Assembly (NCBI RefSeq): GCF_002950945.1
Contig: NZ_CP012673.1
Location: 4,587,001-4,651,000, forward strand
Reading direction: 5' to 3'
Length of the DNA stretch: 64,000 nt
Source: Sorangium cellulosum
Lineage (GTDB): Bacteria > Myxococcota_A > Polyangia > Polyangiales > Polyangiaceae
Both the position numbers and the translations under genes were made by a program. Positions 26,578 through 34,785 of this stretch are shown piece after piece. Numbering within the stretch: the first letter of the stretch is position 1; each line of letters starts with the position of its first letter. Below the pieces are notes generated by a model. The model was not told where the DNA came from. It did no database searches and saw only the letters and a list, made by a program, of their open reading frames with translations.

Positions 26578-28419
26578 GTGAGCGGCTCGAACCTCCACTC
26601 GGCCTGGGCGCAGCTGTTCGTGCGCGCGCTCGCGCAGGCGGGGGTGCGGGACGTGGTGCTCTGCCCGGGCTCGCGCTCGACGCCGCTCGCCATCGCGGCG
26701 GCCGAGAGCGAGGAGGTGCGCTGCCACGCGGTCATCGACGAGCGCGCCGCGGCGTTCTTCGCGCTCGGGCAGGCGCGCGTCACGGGCCGGCCGAGCGTCT
26801 TCGTCTGCACCTCGGGCACCGCCGGCGCCCACGCGCTGCCGGCGATCATCGAGGCGCGCCAGAGCTTCACGCCGTTCATCGCGATCACGGCCGATCGCCC
26901 CTGGGAGCTCGCCGACACGGCGGCCCCGCAGACGATCGATCAGGTGAAGCTCTTCGGCGACCACGTCCGGCACTTCGCCGAGCTCGGCCTGCCGGACCCG
27001 TCGCCCCTCGCGATGCGCGCGGCGGCGCGCATCGCGGCCCAGGCGGTGTCGATGGCGCTCTCGCCGACGCCGGGGCCGGTCCACGTCAACGCGCGGTTCC
27101 GCAAGCCGCTCGAGCCGGTCCACGGGACCCTGCCGGAGCCGTGGCAGGGCGAGTGGGAGGCGCTCATGCGGCGCGGCGGCCCGCGGGTCGTGCCGGCCCG
27201 CGCCGCGGTCGACGCCCGTGCGCTCGAGGAGATCGCGCTGCGCTGCGCGCGCGCCGAGCGCGGGCTCATCGTCTGCGGGCCCGCCCCGAGCCGCGAGGAC
27301 GACGCGCGCGCGCGTGCGTCGGTGATCGCGCTGGCCCGGGCGACCGGGTTCCCGGTGCTCGCCGAGGGCACGAGCCAGATCTACTTCGGCGGCCTCGCCG
27401 AGGGCGCCGTGATGCCGGCCTCGTTCGACGCCTTCCTGCGCGCGCCGGAGTTCCGCGCCGCGCGCGCGCCCGACCTCATCCTGGAGCTCGGCGCGCCGCC
27501 GACCTCGGCCGGGTACGCGACCTACATCGCCGAGCACGCGGGGTGCCGCCGCTTCGTCGTGTCGCCGCACGGCTGGAACGATCCGACGAACGCCGCGGCC
27601 GCCCTCGTCATGGCCGAGCCCGCGGACGTGTGCGAGGCGCTCGCGGCGCGCCTGGCCGGGGCGGCGCTCGACCTCGGGCGCGCCCGGAAGGAGTGGGCCG
27701 CGGCGTTCGCGCGCGCCGGCGAGATCGCGGCGGCGCTCTCCGCGCGCGTGTGCGCCGGCGACGAGCTCACCGAGGGCGCCGTGGCCCGGGCCGTCGCCGC
27801 GGCGTGCCCGGAGGGCTCGCTGCTCGCGATCGGCAACAGCATGCCGGTGCGCGATCTCGACACGTACTGCCCGCCGTCGGCGCGGGCGCTGCGCGTGCTG
27901 CACCAGCGGGGGGCGAGCGGGATCGACGGGCTCGTGTCGGCGGCGGCCGGCGCCCGCGCCGCCGCGGGCGCGCCGGTCACGCTGCTGCTCGGCGATCTCA
28001 GCCTGCTGCACGACCTCACGGGCCTGCTCCTCGCCGCGAAGGTCGGGGACGGCGGCGCGCCGCTCGTCATCGTGGTGGTGCAGAACGACGGCGGCCGCAT
28101 CTTCGAGCACCTCCCCATCGCGAGGAGCGGCGCCGAGCTGCTCGAGCGGTGCTTCACGATGCCGCAGCACCTCGATTTCGCGCCCGCCGCGGCGATGTTC
28201 GGGCTCGCGTACGAGCGCGCCACCACCGCCGCGGGGCTCGGCCGCGCCCTCGCCGCCGCCTACCAGCGGCCCGGCGCCACCTTGATCGAGGCGGTCGTGC
28301 CGCCCCAGGACGGCGCCGCCCGCGCCGCGCGGCTCTGGTCCGACCTCCGCCGCGAGATCGCCGCCCCGAGCGGCGCGGCGCCGGCGGACGGCGCGGCGCT
28401 CGATGTCCAGTCCGAATGA
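26578..28419 (+). CDS. menD: SEPHCHC synthase, menaquinone pathway
   Basis: The product has 613 residues. It belongs to the thiamine diphosphate enzymes: N-terminal VVLCPGSRSTPLAIAAAE, the conserved Glu in DERAAAFFALGQA, FVCTSGTAGAHALPAIIEA and TADRPWELADTAAPQTIDQ, all typical of MenD. The C-terminal ThDP-binding part shows LLLGDLSLLHDLTGLL and VQNDGGRIFEHLP. MenD joins 2-oxoglutarate to isochorismate. The GTG at 26578 is the start, with GGAGAG just upstream. It lies 33 bases after ubiE and 38 before menA. Confidence 0.95.
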   Translation: MSGSNLHSAWAQLFVRALAQAGVRDVVLCPGSRSTPLAIAAAESEEVRCHAVIDERAAAFFALGQARVTGRPSVFVCTSGTAGAHALPAIIEARQSFTPFIAITADRPWELADTAAPQTIDQVKLFGDHVRHFAELGLPDPSPLAMRAAARIAAQAVSMALSPTPGPVHVNARFRKPLEPVHGTLPEPWQGEWEALMRRGGPRVVPARAAVDARALEEIALRCARAERGLIVCGPAPSREDDARARASVIALARATGFPVLAEGTSQIYFGGLAEGAVMPASFDAFLRAPEFRAARAPDLILELGAPPTSAGYATYIAEHAGCRRFVVSPHGWNDPTNAAAALVMAEPADVCEALAARLAGAALDLGRARKEWAAAFARAGEIAAALSARVCAGDELTEGAVARAVAAACPEGSLLAIGNSMPVRDLDTYCPPSARALRVLHQRGASGIDGLVSAAAGARAAAGAPVTLLLGDLSLLHDLTGLLLAAKVGDGGAPLVIVVVQNDGGRIFEHLPIARSGAELLERCFTMPQHLDFAPAAAMFGLAYERATTAAGLGRALAAAYQRPGATLIEAVVPPQDGAARAARLWSDLRREIAAPSGAAPADGAALDVQSE

Positions 28420-28457
28420 ACGGCGCGCGCGCCGAGCATCCTTCCGGAGGAGAACCC

Positions 28458-29393
28458 ATGAGCATGAGCCAGGTTGACGCGAGCACAGGCCCCGGACCCG
28501 CGATCGGCGTGCGCCCCGGGTCGTTCCGGGCGTGGCTGCTCGCGTGCCGACCGGCGACGCTCACCGCGGCGCTCGCGCCGGTGATGGTCGGCACGGCGGT
28601 GGCGTACGCCTCGGGCGGCATGCGGATCGGCCCGGCGCTCTCGGCGCTCGTGGGGGCGATGCTGATCCAGATCGCGACGAACTTCGCGAACGACGTCTTC
28701 GATCACGAGAAGGGCGCCGACACGCACGAGCGGCTCGGGCCCACCCGCGCCGTGCAGGCCGGGCTGCTCACGGCGCGCCAGGTGCGCCTCGGGCTGCTCG
28801 TCACCATCGCGCTCTCGGTGCCGTTCGGGATCCACCTCGCGGTCGTGGGCGGATGGCCGATCGTCGCGATCGGCGTCGTCTCGATCCTCTCGGGCGTCGC
28901 CTACACCGGCGGGCCGTACCCGCTCGGCTATCACGGCCTCGGCGACGTGTTCGTGTTCGTGTTCTTCGGCCTCGTCGCCGTCTGCGGGACGGCGTTCGTC
29001 CAGCTCGGCCACGTCCCGGCGCTCGCGTGGGCGGCGGCCGTGCCCGTCGGCGCCCTCGCCACGGCCGTGCTCGTCGTCAACAACGTGCGCGACCGCGAGA
29101 CGGACGTCGTCGCCGGCAAGCGCACGCTCGCCGTCCGCCTCGGCCGCAGGGCGGGCGTCATCGAGTACGGGATGCTCCTCGCCGCCGCCTACGCCGTGCC
29201 GATCGCCCTCGCGGTCTACGACGACCGGCGGTGGACCCTGCTCACGCTCGCGACCTTCCCGCGCGCCGCGCGCTTCCTCCGGACCCTGGCGACGACGGAC
29301 GGCCGCCCGCTCAACGAGTGCCTCGCCGGGACGGCGAAGCTCCTGCTCGCCTACGCGCTGCTCCTGTCGCTCGGGCTCGCGGCCCCGCGGTGA
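28458..29393 (+). CDS. menA: 1,4-dihydroxy-2-naphthoate prenyltransferase
   Basis: The product has 311 residues with about eight or nine transmembrane helices. The first Asp-rich motif NDVFDHEKGAD (NDxxD) and the second polar loop NVRDRETDVVAGKRTLAVRLG are those of MenA in the UbiA prenyltransferase superfamily. It attaches the polyprenyl chain made by the first gene of this operon to DHNA at the inner membrane. The ATG at 28458 has GGAGGAG seven bases upstream; an earlier ATG at 28416 overlaps the menD stop but lacks that ribosome site. Its stop overlaps a GTG that may start menC. Confidence 0.94.
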   Translation: MSMSQVDASTGPGPAIGVRPGSFRAWLLACRPATLTAALAPVMVGTAVAYASGGMRIGPALSALVGAMLIQIATNFANDVFDHEKGADTHERLGPTRAVQAGLLTARQVRLGLLVTIALSVPFGIHLAVVGGWPIVAIGVVSILSGVAYTGGPYPLGYHGLGDVFVFVFFGLVAVCGTAFVQLGHVPALAWAAAVPVGALATAVLVVNNVRDRETDVVAGKRTLAVRLGRRAGVIEYGMLLAAAYAVPIALAVYDDRRWTLLTLATFPRAARFLRTLATTDGRPLNECLAGTAKLLLAYALLLSLGLAAPR

Positions 29394-29398
29394 CGGCG

Positions 29399-30469
29399 AT
29401 GCGCGTCGTCGCTGCCAGCGTCGCGCGGTTCGATGTCGGCGACGCGCGCAGCGGCCTCGTGCTGTCGCTGTCCGACGACGAGGGCCACGTCGGCCTCGGC
29501 GAGGCCACGCCGCTGCCCGGCTTCTCGCCCGACACGGCCGACGCCGTCGAGCGCGCGCTCACCGAGCTGCCGGGCGCGCTCGGCCCGATCGAGCTGCCCG
29601 CCGATCCGCCGAGCGGCGCGGCGGCGCGCGCGATGCGGCGCGCGCTCGCGCCGGCGTCCGCGCGGCTCCGCGGCCTCCCGGCCGCGCGCTTCGCCCTGGA
29701 GACGGCGCTGCTCGACCTCCTCGGCCAGCGCCTCGGCCTCGCGGCGTCCGCGTGCCTCGGCGGGCGCCGGGGCCACGCCGAGGTGCCGGTCAACGGGCTG
29801 CTCGCGACTTCGGCCGCGCTGCCGGAGCTGCTCGCGGGCGCGCGCGCCCTCGCGGAGCGCGGCGTCCGCGCGATCAAGGTGAAGCTCCGCTCGCGCGGGG
29901 AGGAGGGGTTCACGCGCGATCTCGAGGCGCTGCGCGCGCTGCGGCGGGAGCACCCGGACGTCGAGCTGCGGCTCGACGCGAACGCGGCGTGGTCGCTCGA
30001 GGACGCGCCCCGCCGGCTCGCGCGGCTCGCGCCGCTCGAGCCCCGCTTCGTCGAGCAACCGGTCGCGCCCGAGCTCCTGCACCACCTCGGCGCGTGCGAG
30101 GCTCCGTGGGCGGCCGACGAGTCGCTCGCGATCGAGGGGATGGCGGAGCGCCTGATCGAGGCGGAAGGGTGCGCCGCGTTCATCCTGAAGCCCGCGGTGC
30201 TCGGTCTCCTGGCTGCGCACGAGCTCGGTCAACGGGCGCAGGCGCGCGGCCTCGGCGCCGTGGTGACGCACCTGTTCGACGGGCCGATCGCGCTCGCGGC
30301 CGCCTGCGAGCTCGCGCTCGCGCTGCCGCGCCCGCCGCTCGCGTGCGGCCTCGACGCGCACGCCGGCCTCGAGGCGTGGCCGCGCGTCGCGATCCCGCAG
30401 CGCCGCAAGGACGGCCTCGTCACCGCCAGCGGCCAGCCCGGCCTCGGGGTACGACCGTGGACGGCCTGA
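29399..30469 (+). CDS. menC: o-Succinylbenzoate synthase
   Basis: The product has 356 residues and belongs to the enolase superfamily. Seen in order: the capping loop GLGEATPLPGFSPDT, the KxK acid/base pair in AIKVKL, the metal ligands Asp in RLDANAAW, Glu in FVEQP and Asp in AADES, and the final Lys in FILKPAVLG. These match o-succinylbenzoate synthase, which dehydrates SHCHC. The ATG at 29399 is used with GGTGA upstream; a GTG at 29390 overlapping the menA stop is equally possible and would add three residues. The 3' end overlaps menE by 13 bases. Confidence 0.92.
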   Translation: MRVVAASVARFDVGDARSGLVLSLSDDEGHVGLGEATPLPGFSPDTADAVERALTELPGALGPIELPADPPSGAAARAMRRALAPASARLRGLPAARFALETALLDLLGQRLGLAASACLGGRRGHAEVPVNGLLATSAALPELLAGARALAERGVRAIKVKLRSRGEEGFTRDLEALRALRREHPDVELRLDANAAWSLEDAPRRLARLAPLEPRFVEQPVAPELLHHLGACEAPWAADESLAIEGMAERLIEAEGCAAFILKPAVLGLLAAHELGQRAQARGLGAVVTHLFDGPIALAAACELALALPRPPLACGLDAHAGLEAWPRVAIPQRRKDGLVTASGQPGLGVRPWTA

Positions 30470-32019
30470 GCCTGATCGAGGCCGCGCGCGACCCGGGGGT
30501 CGCGGCGCGGACGGCGCTCGTCCATGGCGGCGCCGAGGCGGACCCGCCGCGCGACATCGATCTTCCTGGCCTCGGCTTCCGGCCCGGAGACGCGCTCACG
30601 TTCGGCGATCTGGCTCCCGCCGTGGCGGCCACATGCGCGCGCCTCGCCCGCGCCGGGGTGGGGCAGGGGGCCCGGGTGGCGCTCGTCGCCCCGAACGCGC
30701 TCGGGACCGTCATCGCCATCCACGCCCTGCTCGCGCTCGGCGCCGTGCTCGTCCCGATCCACCCGAGGCTCACGGACGGCGAGGCGCGCGTCCTCATCGA
30801 CGACGCGCGGCCCGATGTCGTGCTGCGCGAGCCCGAGCTCGCGGCCCTCGTCGGCGAGGCCGCGGCCGGGCTCGCGGCGCGCCGCGACGGCGCGCCGCGC
30901 GCGGCCGAGGCGCCCGGCGTGAGGCCGCCGGATCCTTCGGGCGATCTCGCGATCGTCTACACGTCGGGCACCACGGGGCGGCCGAAGGGCGCCGTGCTCC
31001 CGCGCCGCGCGTTCCTCGCCGCCGCCGAGGGCAGCGCGGCGAACCTCGGCGTGCGCGACGACGATCGCTGGCTGCTCTGCCTGCCGCTCTGCCACGTCGG
31101 CGGGCTCTCCATCGTGACGCGCTGCCTGCTCGCGCGGCGCGCCGTCGTGCTCGCGCCCCGCTTCGATCCCGCCGCGGTGCTCGCCTCGATCCTCCGCGAC
31201 CGCGCGACGCTGCTCTCCGTCGTTCCGACGATGCTGCTCGCGCTGCTCGAGGCCGACCGCGACAACGTCCTCGCCCGGCTCCGCGCGGCGCTCGTCGGCG
31301 GCGCGGGCGCGCCGGCGCGGGCGCTCGACGAGTGCGCGCGCCGCGGCGTCCCGGCGCTCACCACCTACGGCCTCACCGAGGCCTGCTCGCAGGTGACGGT
31401 CCAGCGCCCGCGCGACCCGCGCGCCCGCGAGCCGGGCTCCGGCGCGCCGATCTCCGGCGTCGAGCTGCGCATCGGCGGCGCCGGCAGCGACGGCGTCGGC
31501 CGCGTCGAGATCCGCGGCCCCGTGCTGTTCCGGGGCTACTTCCGCGGCCCCGAGCGCGCGCCGGAGCTCCCGGTCGACGGCGCCGGGTGGTTCAGCACCG
31601 GGGATCTCGGCGCGCTCGACGCGGCCGGGCGGCTGCACGTCGCGGCGCGCCGGACCGATCTCATCGTGACGGGCGGCGAGAACGTCTACCCGGCCGAGGT
31701 GGAGCAGGTCCTGGAGTCCTGCGCGGGCGTCGCGGGCGCGGTGGTGTTCGGCGTGCCGGACGAGCGGTGGGGGCACGTCGTCGCGGCCGCGATCGTGCCC
31801 GACCGCGCCCCGCCCTCCGGGCCGAGCGACGGCGCCCCGCTCCCGCCCGCGCTGGTGGAGGCCCTCGCGGCCGCCGTCGCCGCGCGGCTCGCCCCGCACA
31901 AGCGCCCGCGCCGCCTCTGCGCCGCAGCGGCGCTCCCGCTCACGGCCGCGGGCAAGCTCGATCGCGCCGGCGCCGCCGAGCGTTTCGCCGCCGCGCTCGC
32001 GCCGTTCCCCGCGCGTTAG
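30457..32019 (+). CDS. menE: o-Succinylbenzoate-CoA ligase
   Basis: The product has 520 residues and is an ANL-superfamily adenylating enzyme. The P-loop is YTSGTTGRPKGA; further motifs are TTYGLTEACSQ, WFSTGDLGALD, the hinge ARRTDLIVTGGENVYPAEVE, and the C-terminal catalytic Lys in AAGKLDR. In this operon it is best read as MenE, which activates o-succinylbenzoate with CoA. The GTG at 30457 lies inside the end of menC, so the two are coupled. It is the last gene of the operon; a long palindrome follows within 30 bases. Confidence 0.9.
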   Translation: MDGLSLIEAARDPGVAARTALVHGGAEADPPRDIDLPGLGFRPGDALTFGDLAPAVAATCARLARAGVGQGARVALVAPNALGTVIAIHALLALGAVLVPIHPRLTDGEARVLIDDARPDVVLREPELAALVGEAAAGLAARRDGAPRAAEAPGVRPPDPSGDLAIVYTSGTTGRPKGAVLPRRAFLAAAEGSAANLGVRDDDRWLLCLPLCHVGGLSIVTRCLLARRAVVLAPRFDPAAVLASILRDRATLLSVVPTMLLALLEADRDNVLARLRAALVGGAGAPARALDECARRGVPALTTYGLTEACSQVTVQRPRDPRAREPGSGAPISGVELRIGGAGSDGVGRVEIRGPVLFRGYFRGPERAPELPVDGAGWFSTGDLGALDAAGRLHVAARRTDLIVTGGENVYPAEVEQVLESCAGVAGAVVFGVPDERWGHVVAAAIVPDRAPPSGPSDGAPLPPALVEALAAAVAARLAPHKRPRRLCAAAALPLTAAGKLDRAGAAERFAAALAPFPAR

Positions 32020-32044
32020 TTCGTCTCTGGCACACGCGTCCCAG

Positions 32045-32167
32045 AGCGGCGGTCGCCCGCACAGGAGACGGGCCCAGATCGGCGTTTTCGGCGCGGAAGC
32101 GCACTCCGGTGCGCTGAGCACCGAAAACGTCGAGATGGGCCCGTATCCGAAGCGGGCGACCGCCGCT
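32045..32167. terminator. 123-nt nested palindrome between convergent genes, likely bidirectional terminator
   Basis: The element is built of four nested inverted repeats sharing one axis: AGCGGCGGTCGCCCGC (32045-32060) with its exact complement at 32152-32167, ACGGGCCCA (32068-32076) with 32136-32144, CGTTTTCGG (32083-32091) with 32121-32129, and an inner hairpin GCGCAC-TCCG-GTGCGC (32099-32114). Small unequal bulges separate the stems. Transcribed from either side it would fold into one long rod. Its right end reaches the first base of the thioesterase stop codon. A terminator for menE and the opposing gene is the simplest reading; a mobile repeat is the alternative. Confidence 0.8.
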
Positions 32168-32604
32168 CACCCGAGCGCGCTGCGCAGGTCGTTGGGGAGC
32201 GGGCGCGGGGTGAAGCGCGCGCCGTCGATGCACACGTGCACCGTCTGCCCGACGGCGGCGACCCCGCCCGCGGTCGTCACGCGGTAGCCCACCGTGAACG
32301 AGGTGTCCCCGAGCTTCGGCGCGAGCACCTCGACCTCGATGGCGTCCCCGAACCGGAGCGGCAGGAGGTAGTCGGCCTCGGCGTGCACGAGCGGCAGCTT
32401 GATCCCGCCGCCCGCGATCATGCCGGGCACGTCGATGCCTCGCTCCTTCAGCGCCGCCATGTAGGCGTCGCTGAAGTACTCGAGCACGCGCGGATAGAAG
32501 ACGATCCCGGCCGCGTCGACGTCCTGGAAGCGCACGCTCCGGCGCTCCACGGCGAGGCGTGGCGCGGTGTGTTTGAGCTCGTCGGCGCTGAAGGCGCGCT
32601 TCAT
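32167..32604 (-). CDS. Hotdog-fold acyl-CoA thioesterase, possible DHNA-CoA hydrolase
   Basis: The product has 145 residues with the 4-hydroxybenzoyl-CoA thioesterase signature VRFQDVDAAGIVFYPRVLEYFSDAY, including the catalytic Asp. The rest (PLRFGDAIEVEVLAPKLGDTSFTVGYRV) is a typical hotdog strand pattern. The menaquinone pathway needs a thioesterase to release DHNA from its CoA ester, done by hotdog proteins in other bacteria. This gene faces the end of the men operon, which lacks such a gene, so that role is a reasonable inference. A general acyl-CoA thioesterase is the alternative. The ATG at 32604 gives the usual family length; the open frame extends further with Arg-rich residues. Confidence 0.85.
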   Translation of the reverse strand: MKRAFSADELKHTAPRLAVERRSVRFQDVDAAGIVFYPRVLEYFSDAYMAALKERGIDVPGMIAGGGIKLPLVHAEADYLLPLRFGDAIEVEVLAPKLGDTSFTVGYRVTTAGGVAAVGQTVHVCIDGARFTPRPLPNDLRSALG

Positions 32605-32798
32605 CGCGCCGCAGGCTAGCCCAGGCCGGCGCCGCGCGCGGCTCGAAGTTCGCGGCCCGCCGCGCTTCGCGCCCGCGCTCGCCGGTGCCCACCTCACCGC
32701 CCCCTCCGCGCTGCGCGGATCTCCGGGGCGAGAATGATCTCACCGGTCCGTCCCTTTCCGCTCGCCGCCGCCGGCTGCGCGGGCCATGCTCGGCCCCG

Positions 32799-33851
32799 AT
32801 GGCTGACCGATGTCCCGGCGGCCTCGGGGTCGGGTCCCGCTCGCCGGGTCGCGCCCCTGCGAGAGGCCGCGCCCCGTGCGCGACGCGACGTCTCGAGATC
32901 CGCGCGCTGCTCCTTCGCGGCGTCGCCGCGGCGTCCGTGTGCCTCCTCCCGGCCGCGTGCGACCCGTCGCCGACGCCGGCCCCGGCGCCGACGCCTTCCC
33001 AGAGCCCGCCCATCGCGTCGCTCGCGGCGCTCCCACGGCCGCCGTTCGCCGAGGCCGCGGCGCCGACCGGCCCGGCGCACGCGTCGAACCCGCTCAACCT
33101 GCCGCCGTTCACGCTCAAGCTCGATCAGGGCCGCCGCGTGTTCACCTTCTCGGACCGCATGCTCGCCGGAGCCAGGCTCGGATCGACGCTCGTGCTGTAC
33201 GCCGCGACCGTGGTCGGCTTCGAGGGCGACGACCTGATCATCGAGGGCCGGGGCGGCCCCTCGTACAAGGTCCACCCGGGCTACGTCATCCCCGTGCCCG
33301 ACGTCCCCCGCCTCCGCCCCCACGATCCGGTGCTCACGGAGTGGAACGGCGTGATGAAACACGCCGTCGTCACGCGCTTCGTGAAGGACAAGATCGAGGT
33401 CCGCTACACCGACATGGACGCGCGGACCCCGCTCGGCCTGCTCAAGGGCGCCCGCTTCGTCCGGCAGGCCGAGGGGCTCGCCCCCGGCAACTTCGCCGCC
33501 TGGAAGGACGGGGACACGTGGCGCCACGTGCTCCTCGTCTCGCGGCTCGGCGGTCTCCCGGAAGCGCCGGACGCGGCCCCGACGACGCTGCCCGCCGGCT
33601 CGGCGCGGTGGTTTGCCCTCGCCTACGGCGGCGCCGCCTCGATCGTCGACGAGGCGTCGCTGCGCCCCATCCCCATCAAGCCCCAGCTCAAGGTCGGGGC
33701 GAACGTCTGGGCCGAGTGGGTGGGCGCGCTGCGCCCCGCGGTCGTGCAGAGCGCCGAAGAGACTGGCCTCTACACCGTGAAGTTCGAGCGCGCCGGACGG
33801 CCTGCCACCGTTGGCTGGGGGCTGCTCACACCGCCGCTCGCCGGGCCCTGA
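32799..33851 (+). CDS. Hypothetical lipoprotein or secreted protein
   Basis: The product has about 350 residues and no recognised family. A hydrophobic stretch ALLLRGVAAASVCLLPAAC ends in a Cys that could be lipidated, although the Pro at -3 is not ideal; a Pro/Ala-rich linker follows. The rest holds two or three similar beta-rich modules of the Agenet/Tudor/SH3 type: LGSTLVLYAATVVGFEGDDLIIEG, DPVLTEWNGVMKHAVVTRFVKDKIEVRY and VGANVWAEWVG-ALRPAVVQS. The pattern repeats about every 50-100 residues. The true start is uncertain: ATG 32799 puts the hydrophobic stretch at about residue 38, while a closer start would need a rare codon. Confidence 0.65.
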   Translation: MADRCPGGLGVGSRSPGRAPARGRAPCATRRLEIRALLLRGVAAASVCLLPAACDPSPTPAPAPTPSQSPPIASLAALPRPPFAEAAAPTGPAHASNPLNLPPFTLKLDQGRRVFTFSDRMLAGARLGSTLVLYAATVVGFEGDDLIIEGRGGPSYKVHPGYVIPVPDVPRLRPHDPVLTEWNGVMKHAVVTRFVKDKIEVRYTDMDARTPLGLLKGARFVRQAEGLAPGNFAAWKDGDTWRHVLLVSRLGGLPEAPDAAPTTLPAGSARWFALAYGGAASIVDEASLRPIPIKPQLKVGANVWAEWVGALRPAVVQSAEETGLYTVKFERAGRPATVGWGLLTPPLAGP

Positions 33852-33941
33852 CGAACGGCCGGCAACACGCGCCGCGCGCGCAGCGAGTGCGCACGATGCT
33901 ACACGTTTTCGTCAGACATGGAGAGTGGTAAGCGCTGTAGT

Positions 33942-34760
33942 ATGGATCTCAAGAGCGCATGGCTGGCAACGCGCCAGTGGGTCCCCTTCGCCCTCAGGAC
34001 CATGGCTTACGGCACCGTCTCGCTGACGCTGGGGCCGCTCACGTCGGATCGCTCGGCGAGCCTCTGGGCGATGCGGCGCTGGTGCAGGTCGAGCGCACGT
34101 GGGCTCGACATGGAGATCGAGGTGAGCGGCCTCGAGAACGTCCCTCCCGGGGTGTTCGTCTACTGCTCCAACCACCAGAGCGTGCTCGACATCCTCGTGC
34201 TCGGCGCGGCGCTGCCGGGCGATTTCAAGTGGGCGGCCAAGCGCTCTCTCATGAAGATCCCGTTCCTCGGATGGCACCTCCGGCTCGCGGGCCACGTGCC
34301 CGTGGACCGCACGGTCGGCTCGCGCGCCGCGGTCGACGCGATCGCGCGGTTCGAGCAGGTGCTCCGGAGCGGCAAGCCGCTGCTCGTGTTCCCGGAGGGC
34401 ACGCGGAGCGAGGACGGCATCCTCCGGGAGTTCAAGAACGGTGGCTTCTACGCGGCGGTGCGCGCGGGCGTGCCCGTGGTGCCGGTCGCCATCGAGGGCA
34501 CGCACCTGCTCATGAAGAAGGGGGCCATCGACACGGGCGACGGCACGATGCGGCTCGTGCGCGTCCGGGTCGGCGCGCCGCTCCAGGCGCGCCAGGACGG
34601 CCGCGAGGCGGCGCGGGTGAACGATCTGCGCGTGCGCGCCCACGCGGCGGTGAGCGAGCTGCACCGGTCGATCGGCGGCCACGTGGAGGCACCCGGCGGA
34701 GGCGCGGCCGCCTCGGAGCCGCCGGCGAGCGGCGCCCAGGCCGAGCAGACGCCGGGCTGA
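33942..34760 (+). CDS. 1-acyl-sn-glycerol-3-phosphate acyltransferase family
   Basis: The 272-residue product shows the PlsC motifs: NHQSVLD (the HX4D catalytic pair), VPVDRT, LVFPEGTRS (block III) and VPVVPVAIEGTHLL (block IV). A hydrophobic N-terminal region should place it at the inner membrane, where it would make phosphatidic acid from lysophosphatidic acid. The last 30 residues are Ala/Gly/Pro-rich and probably disordered. The ATG at 33942 is used; an in-frame ATG at 33918 adds eight residues. It is one gene between two unrelated lipoprotein genes, the second convergent. Confidence 0.9.
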   Translation: MDLKSAWLATRQWVPFALRTMAYGTVSLTLGPLTSDRSASLWAMRRWCRSSARGLDMEIEVSGLENVPPGVFVYCSNHQSVLDILVLGAALPGDFKWAAKRSLMKIPFLGWHLRLAGHVPVDRTVGSRAAVDAIARFEQVLRSGKPLLVFPEGTRSEDGILREFKNGGFYAAVRAGVPVVPVAIEGTHLLMKKGAIDTGDGTMRLVRVRVGAPLQARQDGREAARVNDLRVRAHAAVSELHRSIGGHVEAPGGGAAASEPPASGAQAEQTPG

Positions 34761-34785
34761 CGCGCCGCCGCGCCGCCGCTGGAGC

